Assembly: GCA_903857815.1 (NCBI GenBank)
Contig: CAIOGK010000063.1
Location: 1-12,743 of the forward strand
DNA: 12,743 nucleotides
Origin: Candidatus Falkowiibacteriota bacterium
GTDB taxonomy: Bacteria > Patescibacteriota > Patescibacteriia > Patescibacteriales > UBA12465
Direction: 5' to 3'
This document shows positions 1 to 7,133 of this stretch, piece after piece; the stretch's first letter is position 1; the number at the start of each line of letters is the position of its first letter. The notes beneath the pieces are model-generated. The model was not told the origin of the DNA. It made no database searches and saw only the letters and a list, made by a program, of their open reading frames with translations. The position numbers and the translations under genes were made by a program.

Positions 1-70
1 CAAAGAAAAAATAGTTTTTAAAATTTATTAATTTTTAATAGATTTTACTAATTTGAAAATTATACAAAGG

Positions 71-110
71 CCGTCCTGCGGAATCAGGATGGTTTTTGTT
101 TTTATTTTCT
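71..110 (+). terminator. Rho-independent terminator of an upstream, off-window gene
   Basis: Stem CCGTCCTG (71-78) pairs with CAGGATGG (85-92), with one G-T wobble and a 6-base loop, and is followed by a T-rich run from 93 to about 110. The flanking AAAGG before the stem can also pair weakly with the T run. It would end a rightward transcript entering from the left edge and separates that unit from the gene at 140. Confidence 0.75.
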
Positions 111-122
111 GTTTATCATGTT

Positions 123-131
123 TGTTATAAA
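123..131 (+). promoter_or_regulatory. Extended -10 promoter, possibly leaderless, for the gene at 140
   Basis: TG-T-TATAAA at 123-131 matches an extended -10 element (TGN plus a TATAAT-like hexamer). No convincing -35 is seen, as expected for extended -10 promoters. Transcription would begin near 138, only one or two bases before the ATG at 140, so the mRNA would be essentially leaderless. The same ten bases, TTTGTTATAA, recur in the promoter at 2211-2220. Confidence 0.5.
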
Positions 132-139
132 ATTATTTT

Positions 140-1006
140 ATGACTAGAAATGATAAATCTAGAAAAATGTATAATACTCGGCGCAGAAAAAATTTTGCTC
201 GAGTTTTTATTTTAGCGATAGTGTCTATTTTAATATTTTTTATTTTTTTATTGATTGATAATGAAAAAAAAGAATTGCAAGTTTCTTTTTTTGATGTTGG
301 CCAGGGAGATTCATCTTTGATTAGAACCCCAGAAGGTAAAATTATTTTGATTGATGGTGGGCCAAATAATTTAGTCGTGCGGCGTTTGGGAGAAAAATTA
401 CCTTTTTATAAAAGAAAAATAGATTTAATAGTTATTAGTCATTATCATGATGACCATATATTAGGTTTGATAGAAATAATGCGTCGTTATAAGGTTAATA
501 AAATAATTTATGCCTCAGAAACAGAAACTTCTAGTTTATTGGATTATTTATTGTTAATTGCTAAAAAAGAAAAAACGGAATCGGTTGTTATTTTAAAAGA
601 AGTTCAGATTAAGCTTGATGATTATTGTTCGATTATATTTATTAATCCCTTAAGTCTTAAAATTAAAGTAAACGAAAATAATTCGTTAATTGCTCAATTG
701 GACTGTAAACAAAAAAAATTTCTTTTTTCTGGTGATAATGGGTTTGAAGTAGAAAAAGCTTTATTAAATTCTAATTTAGATTTACGGGCAAATATTTTTA
801 AAGTTTCCCATCATGGGTCTAAAACTTCTAATTCGATTGAATTTTTAAAAGCAGTTAGTCCTGATAAAATGGTTATTTCGGTCGGTTTAAATAATCGTTT
901 TGGACATCCGGCACTAGAAATTTTAGATATCGCTAATATATTGGAAATTAAAGTTTTGCGCACGGATATTTTAGGAACAATTGATATTTTCTCTAATATT
1001 CCATAG
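140..1006 (+). CDS. Membrane-anchored ComEC/Rec2-type metallo-beta-lactamase-fold hydrolase
   Basis: A 288-residue protein matching the metallo-beta-lactamase domain normally found at the C-terminus of the competence protein ComEC, here alone. After a basic N-terminus there is one membrane segment (about residues 19-40). The family motifs follow: FDVGQGDS (51-58), the metal-binding HxHxDH as HYHDDH (101-106), FSGDNG (196-201), SHHGS (223-227) and RFGHP (253-257). All expected metal ligands appear present, so it is probably an active metal-dependent phosphohydrolase or nuclease facing the outside, although substrate and orientation are inferred. The ComEC channel domain is absent and nothing in the window supplies it. 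No Shine-Dalgarno precedes the ATG, and a -10 element lies only 8 bases upstream. It has its own promoter, and a new promoter begins 3 bases after its stop, so it is probably monocistronic. Confidence 0.85.
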   Translation: MTRNDKSRKMYNTRRRKNFARVFILAIVSILIFFIFLLIDNEKKELQVSFFDVGQGDSSLIRTPEGKIILIDGGPNNLVVRRLGEKLPFYKRKIDLIVISHYHDDHILGLIEIMRRYKVNKIIYASETETSSLLDYLLLIAKKEKTESVVILKEVQIKLDDYCSIIFINPLSLKIKVNENNSLIAQLDCKQKKFLFSGDNGFEVEKALLNSNLDLRANIFKVSHHGSKTSNSIEFLKAVSPDKMVISVGLNNRFGHPALEILDIANILEIKVLRTDILGTIDIFSNIP

Positions 1007-1009
1007 GTA

Positions 1010-1038
1010 TTGACAAAATTATATAACTATGATATAGT
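1010..1038 (+). promoter_or_regulatory. Sigma70-type promoter for the secreted-protein gene
   Basis: TTGACA (1010-1015), a 17-base spacer and TATAGT (1033-1038) give a near-consensus promoter starting 3 bases after the previous stop codon. Transcription from about 1045 would leave a leader of about 70 bases before the ATG at 1118. A second, closer -10-like element (TATAAA, 1102-1107) lies inside that leader. Confidence 0.7.
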
Positions 1039-1099
1039 TGAGGGTCAAAATGTTTTATTTTGGCTAAACCCATTGTTCATTAATAATATTTTTTAAACC

Positions 1100-1110
1100 G
1101 TTATAAAATT
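1100..1110 (+). promoter_or_regulatory. Possible second, start-proximal -10 element
   Basis: GTTATAAAATT at 1100-1110 is identical to 124-134, where it sits just upstream of the gene at 140. Here TATAAA (1102-1107) would place a start near 1114, about 4 bases before the ATG at 1118. It lacks the TG of an extended -10 and has no -35 at the right distance, so it is weaker than the 1010-1038 promoter. Confidence 0.3.
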
Positions 1111-1117
1111 CAGTATC

Positions 1118-2080
1118 ATGAAAAAAACAGTTATTTTTGTTTTGGCAACTTTGTTTGCTATGAGCTCGTGGGCTCAAACCAATGTTATGGTTAAGAATTC
1201 TACTAAAGATTTAGTAGTAATCAACGGGGTGAACTTACCCGCGCAATCCATTAAAGAGCTTAGTCTCTTAGTAGAAAACAATACCGCTTCGTTTGAAGTT
1301 GTATATTATGAAGGCCTAACAAAAAAGGGCCCGGTTCGATTAACCAGGATGGTTAACAAGGGTCGAATGGTTCTTAATAATTTTGAACCAACCACAACCT
1401 CTACCGATTCTGGTTATAAACCGCCAAAAAATGGAAGCTCTAATTCTTCCTCCGAAACATCAACCTCGCCAATTCCGGCGGCTAACAATTATTCCAATGC
1501 TTCTGATTGGTGGGGCGAAGTTAATGTGCAACCCCAAAATAAGTTAAAAGGACAGAGCATTTTTGTTCCGTCCGACCCATTCAAAGGATTGGCGTTAAAA
1601 CCAGGACAAATTTCTGCTAAAACAGCTAGGCTCAGAACGGGGACGATTGTGTTCCCAGTATTTTTATCAGCAAATGATTCGACTAAATCCGGCAGTAGAT
1701 TTGCATGGGCCCTGGTCAATAAAATTGTGACTGAAGGCCAAACTGTTTTCGAATTTTTACCAGAAGACATAATGAAAGCGAATGCTGGTGATATTGTTCG
1801 AAAAACAATCATTTCAAGATTGCCATCTCCGTTCATCATTAGTGATGGTAAGGCAAGGGGAATAGTTGTTACTCCCGGCTCTCCACAGCGGCTAGAGCTG
1901 TATGTTGGTTGGAACATAGTTCCAATACAATATCAGGATAGCAACGGCTTTCCCACTGAAGCAATTTTGGTTCTCTTGGTCGATAGTCGCTCTAAAGCAC
2001 TTATGGCCAAGGCCAAAAACAAAGCTGGTGAAATAAGCGTTGTCCCGAGTGATGTAGTTATTACTACCTTGGGCCGATAG
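1118..2080 (+). CDS. Secreted protein of unknown function
   Basis: I do not recognise this 320-residue protein. It begins with a clear Sec signal peptide: MKKT, a hydrophobic stretch, then SSWA-Q, with likely cleavage after residue 19. A domain of about 70 residues (21-90) comes next, then a Ser/Thr/Asn/Pro-rich linker (about 91-129), then a C-terminal domain (about 130-320) starting at DWWGEV. No cysteines, membrane anchor, LPXTG motif or catalytic signature is visible, so a structural or binding role outside the cell is possible but unproven. Codon use differs from its neighbours, with noticeably more AAC, ACC, CCC and CCG codons and higher G+C, which may reflect transfer or high expression. 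It has its own promoter and a strong terminator, so it is a single-gene unit between two metallo-beta-lactamase-fold genes. No Shine-Dalgarno is present. Confidence 0.85.
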   Translation: MKKTVIFVLATLFAMSSWAQTNVMVKNSTKDLVVINGVNLPAQSIKELSLLVENNTASFEVVYYEGLTKKGPVRLTRMVNKGRMVLNNFEPTTTSTDSGYKPPKNGSSNSSSETSTSPIPAANNYSNASDWWGEVNVQPQNKLKGQSIFVPSDPFKGLALKPGQISAKTARLRTGTIVFPVFLSANDSTKSGSRFAWALVNKIVTEGQTVFEFLPEDIMKANAGDIVRKTIISRLPSPFIISDGKARGIVVTPGSPQRLELYVGWNIVPIQYQDSNGFPTEAILVLLVDSRSKALMAKAKNKAGEISVVPSDVVITTLGR

Positions 2081-2102
2081 AGATTTCCGGCAAAAATATT
2101 TC

Positions 2103-2137
2103 GAAGTCCATCTTTTACCGGGTGGACTTCTTTTTTT
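2103..2137 (+). terminator. Strong Rho-independent terminator after the secreted-protein gene
   Basis: A perfect 8-base stem, GAAGTCCA (2103-2110) with TGGACTTC (2123-2130), can be extended by a wobble and a C-G pair to 10 pairs (2103-2112 with 2121-2130). It is followed immediately by seven T residues (2131-2137). It lies 22 bases past the stop at 2080 and isolates this gene from the operon beginning at 2193. Confidence 0.9.
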
Positions 2138-2192
2138 ACAAAAATTTAACAATAATTAGCCTATATTATTAAAATATTAATTTTATTAAAGG

Positions 2193-2221
2193 TTGACCAA
2201 GCGCTTATCCTTTGTTATAAT
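2193..2221 (+). promoter_or_regulatory. Strong promoter of the 2264-10324 gene series
   Basis: TTGACC (2193-2198), a 17-base spacer and a perfect TATAAT (2216-2221) that also carries the extended -10 TG (2213-2214). This is the best promoter in the window. Transcription from about 2228 gives a leader of about 36 bases before the ATG at 2264. No terminator is seen in the gaps between the eight downstream same-strand genes, so it may serve them all, though internal promoters cannot be excluded. Confidence 0.8.
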
Positions 2222-2263
2222 AATTTCAGGGTAAATAGCCCGTTTTTATTGTTTAATACCTAT

Positions 2264-2908
2264 ATGATTATTACTTGGCAAGGGCATTCTTGTTTTAAAA
2301 TTCAGGATAAAATTGGTCCTGATGGGGTTACAGTTGTTACTGATCCATTTGGAAAAAATATCGGCTTGAAAGTTCCTAATTTTGAGGCCGATATTGTAAC
2401 TATTTCTCATGATCATGACGATCATAATAATGCCACCGCGTTACGAGGTGAGCCTTTTTTGATTAATTGCGCCGGTGAATATGACTTTAAAGATATTTTA
2501 ATAGAAGGGATTGATTCCTATCATGATAATGATAAAGGAAAAGAACGAGGTGGTAATATAATTTATCGTTTAGAGGTTGATGATGTTTCTATTGTTCACT
2601 TGGGAGATTTGGGAGGGCCTTTAGATAATGCTCAACTAGAAAGATTAGTCGGGACTGATATTTTATTAGTTCCGGTTGGTGGAAAATATACACTTGATGC
2701 CAAGGGGGCAGTTGAAGTTATTTCTCAAATTGAGCCCCGAATAGTTATTCCCATGCATTATAAAACTGCTGATTTAAATATGGATATTGATACGATCGAT
2801 AAATTTATTAAAGAACTAGGATTGAAGCCTACCTATGAAGAAAAATTAAAAATTTCTAAAAAAGATCTTCCGAGCGAAGATATGGAATTAGTAATATTAA
2901 GTATTTAA
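2264..2908 (+). CDS. UPF0173-like metal-dependent hydrolase (metallo-beta-lactamase fold)
   Basis: A 214-residue protein of the Zn-dependent hydrolase group related to UPF0173 (Lactamase_B_3 type). Motifs in order are GHSCF (7-11), TDPFG (26-30), HDHDDH (49-54, the HxHxDH metal site), HLGD (112-115) with a further ligand pair, PVGG (137-140) and PMHYK (163-167) with the last histidine. The metal site looks complete. The substrate is unknown in this family. The reading frame stays open to a TTG at 2249, but the ATG at 2264 is preferred because MIITWQGHSCF is the usual family N-terminus. It is the first gene after the promoter at 2193-2221, and ndk follows 9 bases after its stop. It is soluble, with no signal peptide, unlike the other metallo-beta-lactamase-fold gene at 140. 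Confidence 0.88.
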   Translation: MIITWQGHSCFKIQDKIGPDGVTVVTDPFGKNIGLKVPNFEADIVTISHDHDDHNNATALRGEPFLINCAGEYDFKDILIEGIDSYHDNDKGKERGGNIIYRLEVDDVSIVHLGDLGGPLDNAQLERLVGTDILLVPVGGKYTLDAKGAVEVISQIEPRIVIPMHYKTADLNMDIDTIDKFIKELGLKPTYEEKLKISKKDLPSEDMELVILSI

Positions 2909-2917
2909 AGAAAAAAT

Positions 2918-3520
2918 ATGATTAACCCCAAGAAAGAAAGAACTTTAGTAATCCTTAAGCCCGATGCAGTTCAACGTGGTTTAACTGGAGAAATAATTAA
3001 TAGAATTGAGAGAACCGGTTTAAAATTGATTGGTTTAAAAGCAATTATGGCTGAGGCTGATCAATGCTGGGCTCATTATAATAAAGATGAAGAATGGTTT
3101 TTGAAAAAAGGAAACATGACTGTTGAAAATAGAAAAACAGCTGGGATGCCAGTTACTAAAGAAGCCATAGAATACGGTCGCGATATTATTGGCGCTTTAG
3201 TTAAATTTATGACTTGCGGTCCAGTCGTTCCAATGATTTGGGAAGGAAATCAAGCGGTGGGTATTGTTAAAAAATTAGTTGGAGCAACCGAGCCATTATC
3301 TTCTGACGGTGGAACTATTCGTGGTGATTTTACAATCGATTCTTTTGAATTAGCAAATTTTGATGAACGAGCAGTTAGAAATTTAATTCATTGTTCTGAT
3401 CAGCCAGCGGAAGCCGAAAGAGAAATTCAACTTTGGTTTAAAGAAGAAGAAATTTTGAAATATCGTTTAATTGCCGAACAAATATTATACGATGTAAATT
3501 TAGACGGCATTAAAGAGTAA
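2918..3520 (+). CDS. ndk: Nucleoside diphosphate kinase, enlarged form
   Basis: Transfers the gamma-phosphate of ATP to nucleoside diphosphates through a phosphohistidine, balancing NTP and dNTP pools in the cytoplasm. Visible family features are LVILKPDAVQRG (10-21) with nucleotide-site Lys14, AHY (52-54), the FMTCGPVV core (97-104), the VGATEP segment (121-126), TIRGDF (133-138) and the active-site region NLIHCSD with Asn155 and catalytic His158. The usual length is about 130-155 residues. This one has 200 because of an insertion of about 25 residues after AHY, about 8 extra residues between GDF and the active site, and a longer C-terminal helix. The residue after the catalytic His is Cys instead of the usual Gly of HGSD. 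It sits between the metal hydrolase (9-base gap) and the anchored protein (12-base gap). Confidence 0.93.
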   Translation: MINPKKERTLVILKPDAVQRGLTGEIINRIERTGLKLIGLKAIMAEADQCWAHYNKDEEWFLKKGNMTVENRKTAGMPVTKEAIEYGRDIIGALVKFMTCGPVVPMIWEGNQAVGIVKKLVGATEPLSSDGGTIRGDFTIDSFELANFDERAVRNLIHCSDQPAEAEREIQLWFKEEEILKYRLIAEQILYDVNLDGIKE

Positions 3521-3532
3521 TTAATAAAAAAT

Positions 3533-4015
3533 ATGGAAAGTGAGCGCCGGAAAAAAATTGTAGTGATGCAAGTTCTGGTTGTTACGATAACTGTTTTAAT
3601 TTTTATCTTTTGGCTTTTTAATTTTCAAAATGTTTGGCAAGCGAATAAATTAGAAAGTACCAACAGTGATAATCCGGTGGAATGGGAAGAACTTAAAAAA
3701 GAAATTGGGTCTTCACTTAGTGATATGGAAAAAAGACTTGGTAGTATAGAAGAAAAAAGTAAATTAGTCTCTGCTGCTGATATTTTATTGGAAGGAGTAA
3801 TGCAAAAAGCAGAAGATATTTCTTCTTCTACTAAAATTTTTGCGACCTCATCTTCGGAAGTAGCTTCTTCTACTATAATAACTCCTTCGGTTATAAAACC
3901 TACTCCCTCAAATAGTAATTGCCCATCTTATATAAATTGTATGCCATCTATTGGTGAGGCCAGGTCTTGCCAAATACCTTCGGGATGCGAAGGAATTACA
4001 CAAATTGCTTATTAG
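3533..4015 (+). CDS. Single-pass membrane protein with Cys-containing C-terminal tail, function unknown
   Basis: A 160-residue protein of unknown function. A short basic N-terminus precedes one membrane segment (about 9-30), so the bulk is probably outside the membrane. A predicted coiled coil (about 50-78, WEELKKEI to EEKSKL) leads into a Ser/Thr-rich low-complexity stretch (about 96-128). The last 31 residues form a distinct module with four cysteines (130, 136, 146, 152): NCPSYINCMP, then CQIPSGCEGITQIAY at the very end. From memory, similar CP..INCMP...GCEG.TQIAY tails end many Patescibacteria membrane proteins, but I could not search for this. The spacing would suit two disulfides or a ligand-binding knuckle. 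Neighbours are ndk (12 bases upstream) and gyrA (9 bases downstream), which say little about its role. Confidence 0.75.
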   Translation: MESERRKKIVVMQVLVVTITVLIFIFWLFNFQNVWQANKLESTNSDNPVEWEELKKEIGSSLSDMEKRLGSIEEKSKLVSAADILLEGVMQKAEDISSSTKIFATSSSEVASSTIITPSVIKPTPSNSNCPSYINCMPSIGEARSCQIPSGCEGITQIAY

Positions 4016-4024
4016 TTTTATTAT

Positions 4025-6556
4025 ATGCCTAAAAAAGATCTTGAACCCATAGAAAATACAGAAGAATCAATTGATGATACATCTGAAACTACAAATGTTC
4101 GAAGAAAAACCGAATATGGAATAGTAGAAGAGCAGCCGATTGTTGATGAGATGAGTAAATCTTATCTTGACTATGCAATGAGTGTTATAGTTTCACGTGC
4201 GCTGCCGGATGTTAGAGACGGTTTAAAACCAGTTCATCGTCGTATTTTATATGCAATGTGGAGCGTTGGTTTGAGGGCGAGCGGTAAATTTAGAAAATCA
4301 GCGACTGTTGTCGGTGAAGTTTTAGGTAAGTATCATCCTCATGGCGATTCTGCTGTTTACGAATCCATGGTTAGAATGGCTCAAGATTTTTCAATGCGTT
4401 ATCCGCTTGTTCGTGGTCAAGGAAACTTTGGTTCTATGGATGGTGATAATGCGGCGGCGATGAGATATACTGAGGCTAAGCTTTCAGCTATTTCTGAAGA
4501 AATGATGTTTGATATTGAAAAAGATACAGTTGCTTTTGTTCCAAACTTTGATGGTAGTCATAAAGAACCTCGTGTTGTGCCGGCTAAATTACCCAACTTA
4601 CTTTTAAATGGAACCATGGGTATTGCGGTTGGTATGGCAACAAACATTCCTCCTCATAACTTAAAAGAACTAGCCGCGGCGATTGAACATTTGATTGCCA
4701 ACCCAGATGCTAGTATTGAAGATTTAGCGCAATTTGTTAAAGGTCCAGATTTTCCAACTGGCGGTATCATTTATAATAAACAAGATATTCTAACTGCTTA
4801 TGCGACTGGTAAGGGTGGCGTTGTTTTACGTGGTAAAGCTGATATCGAAGAGATGAAAGGTGGCGGTTTTCAAATTATAGTTTCTGAAATTCCATACCAA
4901 GTTAATAAAGCAGACTTAGTTGAGAAAATTGCGGATTTAGTAAGAGATAAAAAAGTTGAAGGAATCAGAGCTTTACGCGATGAATCGGATAAGGATGGCG
5001 TTCGTATTGTAATAGAAATGAAAAAGGACGCTTATCCAAAAAAGATTTTAAATTCTTTGTATAAACATACAAGTCTCCAAACAACTTTTCATTTTAACAT
5101 GTTAGCTTTAATTGATGGTATTCAACCTAAAGTTTTAACTTTGAAAATGATTTTAGAAGAATATATTAAACATCGAGAGGAGGTTGTTAAACGACGCACT
5201 CAATTTGATTTAAATAAAGCTTTAGAGCGAGCACATATTTTAGAAGGTTTAATGATTGCTCTAAAAAATATTGATGAAGTTATTAAAACTATCAAGGCTT
5301 CTAAAGATAAAGAAGTCGCAAAGATAAGTTTAATTAAAAAGTTTAAATTATCAGAAAGACAAGCAACGGCAATTTTAGAAATGCGTTTACAGAATTTGGC
5401 TAATCTTGAACAGTTGAAAATAGAGAATGAATTAAAAGAAAAAACTAAATTAATAAAAGAATTAGAAGCAATTTTGAAATCAGTTGCTAAAATTCGTAAT
5501 ATTGTTAATGACGAACTTAAAGAATTGGCTGAAAAATACGGTGATGAACGTAAAACGGCCGTTGTCCCTCACGCGGTTGGTGAGTTTAGCATGGAAGATT
5601 TAGTCCCTAATGAAGAAACAGTTGTAATGATGACTCGTGATGGTTATATTAAGAGATTAGAACCGGATACTTTTAAGGTTCAAGCTCGAGGTGGTAAAGG
5701 AGTCATGGGTTTAACAACCAAGGAAGAAGATACGGTTGAATTTATGTTTACTAGTCAGACTCATAACGATATTTTATTCTTTACGACTAAAGGCCGCGCT
5801 TTTCAGTTAAAAGTTTATGAAATTCCTCAGGCTTCACGTATTGCTAAAGGAACACCGGTTGTTAATTTTTTACAGCTTATTGGTGGCGAACAAGTCTCTT
5901 CAATTTTACCTTTAGATAAAGCAGTTTTTAGTAAATATTTATTTTTTGCGACTGAGCAAGGGTTAGTAAAGAAGGTTGAACTTGAAGCTTTTAAAAATGT
6001 TAGACGTAGTGGTTTAATTGCCATTAAAATAAAAGATGATGATAAATTGATTTGGGTGAAGCCAACCTCAGGGGCTGATCATATTCAATTAGTTACTGCC
6101 CAAGGTCAGGCGATTAGATTTAAAGAGACGGATGTTAGAGATATGGGACGTGGGGCCGCTGGCGTTATTGGTATTAGACTTCATAAATCCGATAGGATTA
6201 TTGGCATGGGCATTGCTAAGACTGATAAAGAAAGAAAAAGAAATTATCAAATACTTACTATCATGGCTCACGGATTTGGTAAGAGAACTGATTTAAATGC
6301 TTATAAGATTCAGGGTCGTGGCGGGAGCGGAATTAAGACCGCTAAAGTTACTGATAAAACTGGTAATATTACTAATGCCTTTTTAGTTAATGCTGATAGT
6401 ATGGAAGGTAAAGATTTGGTAATTATTTCTGAAAATGGTCAAGTTATTAGAACGCCATTTAAATCGGTTAGTGTTTTAGGCCGCGATACTCAAGGTGTTC
6501 GTATTATGCGCTTTAAAGAAGATAGCGATAAAGTCGCAGGAGTTACCTGGGTTTAA
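4025..6556 (+). CDS. gyrA: DNA gyrase subunit A
   Basis: The DNA-cleaving subunit of gyrase, which with GyrB introduces negative supercoils using ATP. It has 843 residues. After an acidic N-terminal extension of about 35 residues comes the winged-helix/tower core: SYLDYAMSVIVSRALPDVRD (46-65), the CAP-like region with HPHGDSAVYE (104-113), and catalytic Tyr148 in AAMRYTE. The C-terminal beta-pinwheel (about 530-843) carries the GyrA box as QARGGKG (553-559), which argues for GyrA over ParC. At the quinolone positions, Ser (E. coli 83 equivalent) is residue 109 and the E. coli Asp87 equivalent is Glu113, a natural variant in many bacteria. There is no long acidic tail. gyrB is not adjacent. 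It lies in the middle of the operon, 9 bases after the anchored protein and 32 before mscL, with no Shine-Dalgarno. Confidence 0.97.
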   Translation: MPKKDLEPIENTEESIDDTSETTNVRRKTEYGIVEEQPIVDEMSKSYLDYAMSVIVSRALPDVRDGLKPVHRRILYAMWSVGLRASGKFRKSATVVGEVLGKYHPHGDSAVYESMVRMAQDFSMRYPLVRGQGNFGSMDGDNAAAMRYTEAKLSAISEEMMFDIEKDTVAFVPNFDGSHKEPRVVPAKLPNLLLNGTMGIAVGMATNIPPHNLKELAAAIEHLIANPDASIEDLAQFVKGPDFPTGGIIYNKQDILTAYATGKGGVVLRGKADIEEMKGGGFQIIVSEIPYQVNKADLVEKIADLVRDKKVEGIRALRDESDKDGVRIVIEMKKDAYPKKILNSLYKHTSLQTTFHFNMLALIDGIQPKVLTLKMILEEYIKHREEVVKRRTQFDLNKALERAHILEGLMIALKNIDEVIKTIKASKDKEVAKISLIKKFKLSERQATAILEMRLQNLANLEQLKIENELKEKTKLIKELEAILKSVAKIRNIVNDELKELAEKYGDERKTAVVPHAVGEFSMEDLVPNEETVVMMTRDGYIKRLEPDTFKVQARGGKGVMGLTTKEEDTVEFMFTSQTHNDILFFTTKGRAFQLKVYEIPQASRIAKGTPVVNFLQLIGGEQVSSILPLDKAVFSKYLFFATEQGLVKKVELEAFKNVRRSGLIAIKIKDDDKLIWVKPTSGADHIQLVTAQGQAIRFKETDVRDMGRGAAGVIGIRLHKSDRIIGMGIAKTDKERKRNYQILTIMAHGFGKRTDLNAYKIQGRGGSGIKTAKVTDKTGNITNAFLVNADSMEGKDLVIISENGQVIRTPFKSVSVLGRDTQGVRIMRFKEDSDKVAGVTWV

Positions 6557-6588
6557 TCTCATAACATAAATTCTAAGCACAAAAAAAT

Positions 6589-7038
6589 ATGAAAAAATAT
6601 TTGCGAGAATTTAAAGAGTTTGCAGTTAAAGGAAATGTTATTGATTTGGCGGTAGCGGTTATTATTGGTGGCGCTTTTGGGAAAATAGTTTCCTCTTTAG
6701 TTGCCGACGTTGTGATGCCAGTTATTGGTTTCTTGGCTGGTGGTTTAAATTTTACCGGCTGGAAAATGATTTTAAAGAAAGCAGTTATCGGGGTTGATGG
6801 AATAGTGGCTACACCAGCGATTACTCTTAATATCGGAAATTTTGTACAAAATATTTTTGACTTTTTAATTATTGCCTTAGCCATATTTTTCATGGTTAAA
6901 TTAATTGGAAAAATTAAACGTCGTTTAGTTAAGGAAGAAGAGGAGGCAAAAAAGGAAGAACAACCAAAGCCTTTAAGTAAAGACCAAGAATTACTTTCTG
7001 AAATTAGGGATTTACTCAAGAGTCAAAATCAAAAATAG
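6589..7038 (+). CDS. mscL: Large-conductance mechanosensitive channel MscL
   Basis: A homopentameric inner-membrane channel that opens under high membrane tension to release solutes during osmotic downshock. It has 149 residues, a usual size. The N-terminal amphipathic helix and first membrane helix run from FKEFAVKGNVIDLAVAVIIG (8-27) to about residue 45 and include the Gly-rich pore-lining stretch. A periplasmic loop (about 52-82) follows, then the second membrane helix (about 84-107), a basic cluster KIKRR, a charged linker and the C-terminal helical bundle segment (about 131-146, DQELLSEIRDLL). All expected parts are present, so it looks functional. It starts 32 bases after gyrA with no terminator between, preceded by an A-run and not a Shine-Dalgarno sequence. 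Confidence 0.96.
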   Translation: MKKYLREFKEFAVKGNVIDLAVAVIIGGAFGKIVSSLVADVVMPVIGFLAGGLNFTGWKMILKKAVIGVDGIVATPAITLNIGNFVQNIFDFLIIALAIFFMVKLIGKIKRRLVKEEEEAKKEEQPKPLSKDQELLSEIRDLLKSQNQK

Positions 7039-7064
7039 ACAATCTTTTCTTATATTTCAAATAT

Positions 7065-7133
7065 ATGGAAACCTCATTTATTATATAATTATTTATTATT
7101 TTAGCGGGCGGACTGGCGGCCGTTATTTTTTTA
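7065..7133 (+). other. Interrupted N-terminal membrane-anchor segment of rmuC
   Basis: An ATG at 7065, in the same frame as the rmuC body, reads METSFII and then meets TAA at 7086-7088. Beyond the stop the frame continues as LFIILAGGLAAVIFLLL and joins directly to LLKKNGG of rmuC. Together these look exactly like the single N-terminal membrane helix that most RmuC proteins carry. The ATG also has the same AT-ATG context as neighbouring starts. Either the stop is real and the anchor is lost, or a base error or indel created it. Confidence 0.7.

Noticed and set aside
2..31. Possible tail of an upstream coding sequence (KEKIVFKIY then stop)
   Set aside because: Only nine codons are visible and other frames also close quickly; the terminator at 71-110 shows that a gene lies upstream, but its frame cannot be proven from this window.
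1489..1917. Long minus-strand open frame opposite the secreted-protein gene
   Set aside because: It lies wholly inside a well-supported gene with signal peptide, promoter and terminator; its translation shows no domain and has no promoter or start context of its own.
4328..4365. Quinolone-resistance mutation in gyrA
   Set aside because: The key Ser is retained (residue 109), and Glu at the Asp87-equivalent is a common natural state; no resistance claim is justified.
4100..6556. ParC (topoisomerase IV subunit A) as an alternative name for gyrA
   Set aside because: The C-terminal domain is full-length and contains a GyrA box (QARGGKG), which ParC lacks or degrades.
6573..7019. 148-codon minus-strand open frame antisense to mscL
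   Set aside because: mscL is unmistakable on the plus strand; the antisense product is a Ser/Thr/Pro/Lys-rich shadow typical of the reverse of hydrophobic AT-rich coding DNA.
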